This document shows positions 61,501 through 64,000 of a stretch of 64,000 nucleotides of DNA, piece by piece. The DNA lies in NCBI RefSeq assembly GCF_008831285.2, contig NC_045146.1, positions 1,824,001 through 1,888,000 of the forward strand, read 5' to 3'. Within the stretch, counting starts at the first letter, position 1. Each line of letters opens with the position of its first letter. Source of the stretch: Nymphaea colorata (Eukaryota > Streptophyta > Magnoliopsida > Nymphaeales > Nymphaeaceae). Below the pieces are notes generated by a model. It did no database searches, had not been told where the DNA came from, and was given only the letters and a program-made list of their open reading frames with translations. Made by a program: the position numbers and the translations under genes.

Positions 61501-63499
61501 TAGATATATATGCTCTAGCTTGAGAGGGGGCGTTGAGGAAAAATAAAGGAACTTAAGTACAGATTTGCAAATATTTTAAAGTAAGGAGGAGCCCATTATT
61601 AATTTTTATTTATTTGTTGGACTTCTATATAACTTTTCTTTGCCGCTTTCCTGATCTTTGTTCAAAAGTAAGGAGGAGCCCATTATTCTTTTTCTCTCCA
61701 ATATTCTGCAACAATTATCACATCTAAGGTTTTTGTACTTTAACAAAAAAAACAACCACGTTTTTTTCATGGTTGTTCAATAAGGTCCAAGAATTAGCTT
61801 GTTCTTAGGTGAGCGCTAAAAATAGTTGTGCTCTTGAGTCACAAAAATACAAAATAATTAAAAATTTTCATCTTATATATATATATATATACCCATGCAC
61901 GTAATGTTTCATAAATATGCAAACTTAAACTTTTTTTAATATTAAAAATCACAAAAAAATAAAAAATCAGAAAACATAAATAGCATGAACATAAAACATA
62001 ACTATAGGCCACCTACAAATATGCGTGCTTTCATTAAACATAGTCAAGACTGACCACTTAAATTACTCTTAATACTTAAAAAGGTACCAAAATAAGTTTT
62101 CTTTATGGATGACTTGCTGTTTGGAGTCTCCAAACAACTAAATCGACATAAAATTTGTTTTTTTTTTCAATACTTTGGAGAACATAGGCTCTTATAAGAG
62201 AAACTATGAAAGTTCTATTTTGTTGCATGGAATCTGCCATTTTTTTATTTTTAAATTTGTAAGAATGTCTTTCAGATAGCACTTAATATTCAGCCTTAAA
62301 AACCTTATACAACTTCCGGTGCAAAAAAACTTTCTTTGGCACTCTTTCATGTTTCGAAGGTGTAATGAAATTTATGCGTGTATCATTTTGTAAAATATGT
62401 TCTTGATTAAAATATAGGTCTTCTTTTCACAATATTGAACTCATGCTCTGTTTTGGATTATTTCGTGCAAGAAAAACCAGTGAGTAGCAATTCTAGACTT
62501 CTAGTTGGACTAGCAGTAAAAGAAGAAAATGTAATTGTAAAGTTCGTGCAAGAAAAACCAGTGAGTAGCAATTCTAGACTTCTAGTTGGATTAGCAGTAA
62601 AAGAAGAAAATGTAATTGTAAAGTTCGTGCATTAAAAAAAAAAAAAAAAAAAAGCAGAAGGAACTGTAGAAGGAATTGACAAAGGATAGGGTCGATGAAT
62701 CACTAAAAAAATATAGTCAACTTCCCTAAGTCAGATCTGCAAGAATTCCGGTGCCTCCAGCAGATTGGATAGAACTCAAAAGAGAGCAGGCTTGTGGAGC
62801 ATCACACAATCGCCAATAGGCTAAGAATCTCAAAACGCATAGCTTCTCTTTCTTGGGAACAGATACAAAGATGCTTCCTCAAGTTTTCCATTGATTACTT
62901 GCAACAATTCCTCAAGAAAGACTTGACATTTTAACTTTTTCTACTTACAAACAATAACCAACAATCTTCACCTGAGGAATTCGCATAGAACAAAAGATCC
63001 TGATAAAAATCCCAAACATAATCCTCCCAGGAAGCAAACATATATGAAGAAGGAACAAATGAGTTATGCAGGGAAGAAAGATCCTCCTTAATCCAAGTTA
63101 CACGTGATCATCCAATTCCCAGACCCATATAAAATCAGATTCGAATGACATAGATGGGAGTTCTTAGAACTGCATTGACACATAAAATCTGTTTGCTTAA
63201 CATGTCATCTGCAGACATGTCACTGGATTCAGATAGAAATACAGAAGCAATCAGAAAGATTTTGAGACTGCTTTGCTTCTCGCTTCTTATGAGATAAATG
63301 ACTTAAAGATAGGCGACTGAACACAGCTTATTGACTGACGGTGGAACGAAACGAATACAAAGAAAAGCAAAAGGAGAAGAAGAGAAAGACCTGGGTCTCG
63401 CACAGTAGCTCTGACGGTGTAGCCCCTCTCCAGAAGGAGCTTCACCACCCACGACGCCACGTAGCCTGAGCCCCCTGTTACGCAAACCACCTTCTCCAT
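52524..63499 (-). CDS. NADPH-dependent reductase, phenylacetaldehyde reductase/CCR-like (gene C, 322 aa)
   Basis: Six exons in transcript order: 63391-63499, 59865-60034, 59014-59208, 55971-56133, 53556-53742, 52524-52668 (969 nt, open throughout). The Rossmann motif is [13 protein letters not shown] (residues 7-19). The catalytic Ser is in VVVTSS (121-126), with Tyr161 and Lys165 in LWYHLGK. The protein is more diverged than genes A and [15 protein letters not shown] of gene A is [14 protein letters not shown] here, exon 3 starts MVEIADT and is one codon longer, and INPAMVIGP is MYPGVVIGP. These changes lie at or near the substrate pocket in this family, so a changed substrate is possible. 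Introns total about 10 kb, swollen by transposon insertions. No CCR NWYCYGK signature. Confidence 0.92.
55274..55468. repeat. Imperfect ~97-bp tandem duplication in intron 4 of gene C
   Basis: Two diverged units each contain CCCAACTATA, CATCCACT(T/A)GCA, GGCTGGTTG-like sequence and CTTCC(A/T)GCATTTA in the same order. They begin at about 55274 and 55370. Confidence 0.6.
57164..57383. mobile_element. hAT-like MITE, 220 bp, in intron 3 of gene C
   Basis: Ends are CAGGGGCTGAGG and GGCTCCACCCTTG (inverted repeats). Flanks are AGTTCAAG (57156-57163) and AGTTCAGG (57384-57391), an 8-bp target-site duplication with one mismatch. Near the right end a TTTTGGCTCC sequence is duplicated. Same family type as 50417-50613. 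Confidence 0.78.
57938..58462. repeat. Foldback: two 248-bp inverted arms around a 29-bp spacer
   Basis: The left arm 57938-58185 and right arm 58215-58462 are near-perfect inverted copies. They run from GAACTCATTCACAAGTCGAAC at the outer end to GCATGCCTACGCTTTTGT at the inner end. A third, direct-oriented and more diverged partial copy is at about 57737-57870. There is no coding capacity. It sits in intron 3 of gene C and would form a long stem in the pre-mRNA. Confidence 0.88.
58463..58920. repeat. GAGCTCGA/CGAGTTTGTCGAG-rich plant repeat
   Basis: Many recurring motifs: TTCAAACGAGTTTGTCGAG (three variants), AAGCTCAACACGTAAC, AATATCAATTATATTC and GAGCTCGA. They end at TCACCCCTACT near 58920. 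This is a typical high-copy, non-coding plant repeat. A related GTTGAGTTCGAGTTT block starts near 63800 at the right edge. Confidence 0.6.
60127..61720 (+). mobile_element. Degenerate Ty1/copia-type retrotransposon remnant in intron 1 of gene C
   Basis: A frame at about 61310-61485 encodes the end of a copia RNase H domain. It contains [17 protein letters not shown] and ends VVRSSA, compare the family's DADWAGS...KKQ..VARSSAEAEY. Right after it is a polypurine tract, GAGAGGGGG (61522-61530), and a TGAGGAAAAATAAA LTR-like start. Sequence at 60127-60200 resembles 61575-61650 (TATTAATTTTTATT.ATTTGTTG), as two LTR fragments would. TGTGATCAGA at 60407 resembles the usual tRNA-Met primer site. Gag, protease, integrase and most of RT are gone. 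It is antisense to gene C. Confidence 0.72.
62464..62625. repeat. 81-bp tandem duplication in intron 1 of gene C
   Basis: Units 62464-62544 and 62545-62625 differ at a single base (GGACTAG versus GGATTAG). A partial third start and a poly-A run follow. The period is a multiple of three, so an open frame crosses it, but nothing suggests coding. Confidence 0.97.
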
Positions 63500-63616
63500 C
63501 TTCTCCCTCTCTTTCTCTACCTCTCGTTCCGAGCTGAAGAGAATGCTGCGCCGTTCCTGTTCCAGTGACAATTTACAGAGAACAAAGTTTTCTCTGACTC
63601 ACAAATGCAGATGAGC

Positions 63617-63625
63617 TTTTATATA
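63617..63625 (-). promoter_or_regulatory. TATA box of gene C
   Basis: The minus strand reads TATATAAAA about 120 bases upstream of the gene C start codon. This leaves room for a transcription start near 63590 and a ~90-nt leader. Confidence 0.6.
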
Positions 63626-64000
63626 GTACACAGAAAAGCGCACAAAATTTAATTATTTCACGTGCCCGACGTCCATGTGACTGACATTATTTTGTTAAGT
63701 TAGTACTGTAGTCGCGTGTGGTTTCTAGCTTTTTAGCCTTAAAATAGACCTGAACAATGAGTTGAGTAATTTGATGTGTGCCGACTCTTTTCATTAACAA
63801 GTTGAGTTCGAGTTTTATTTAAACTCATTTGTTTATATAAGTGTGTTTGAGTTTATGTAAATAAACTCAACTTAGCTTGTAAAGTTCTTTTTCTTGTATA
63901 GTGTTAATATTTCATGAGTTTATTACAGAGATTAAACAGATTCATGAATGTTTTATGAATCTGTTTTAATCTTTGAGAATGAATTCATAAAATGCAATGT
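63626..64000. other. Upstream region of gene C, repeat at the right edge
   Basis: Contains further promoter sequence of gene C and, from about 63770, part of a GTTGAGTTCGAGTTT-type repeat like that at 58463-58920. No gene seen. Confidence 0.5.

Overview
The window is nuclear DNA from a flowering plant. The genes are spliced with GT-AG introns of 0.1-3 kb. Intergenic DNA is AT-rich and full of (AT)n microsatellites, small non-autonomous transposons and a copia-type retroelement scrap. The proteins are of plant type: a kinesin-14 with a calponin-homology domain, bHLH factors, and phenylacetaldehyde/cinnamoyl-CoA-reductase-like dehydrogenases. I cannot name the species from sequence alone. Exon models were built by hand from reading frame, splice sites and remembered family conservation. 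No alignment or transcript was available.

Layout. (1) 90-562, + strand: the last three coding exons of FCF1, a PIN-domain rRNA-processing factor running in from the left edge. (2) 4929-13756, +: a complete 20-exon KIN14 (KCH-type) kinesin of about 1072 aa, with one intron that looks U12-type (AT-AG). (3) 13.2-19.9 kb and 21.7-27.4 kb: two copies of a tandem segmental duplication. Each carries the kinesin 3' end and a two-exon bHLH gene. In copy 1 the kinesin end belongs to the working gene; in copy 2 it is a deleted remnant (21749-22135). Both bHLH genes (18393-19680 and 25931-27137) are open. (4) 32.4-63.5 kb, - strand: three tandem six-exon NADPH-dependent reductase genes with identical intron positions and phases. 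The first (32422-38426) and third (52524-63499) are intact. The middle one (41429-49708) lacks one base in exon 2 and is frameshifted unless this is a sequence error.

The array grows towards the right edge. Introns of the third reductase hold two hAT-like MITEs or repeat blocks, a 248-bp-arm foldback, a copia remnant and a recent 81-bp tandem duplication. Upstream of the second gene's ATG and downstream of the third gene's stop lie another hAT-like MITE and a tandem array of hairpin-forming repeats.

The genes do not form one pathway. FCF1 acts in ribosome biogenesis, the kinesin in microtubule/actin-linked transport, the bHLH proteins in transcription, and the reductases probably in phenylpropanoid or volatile-aldehyde reduction. 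The most interesting signals are evolutionary: tandem duplication with exon-specific divergence of the bHLH pair, a one-base lesion in one reductase, and the unusual kinesin intron. I found no clearly new biological system.
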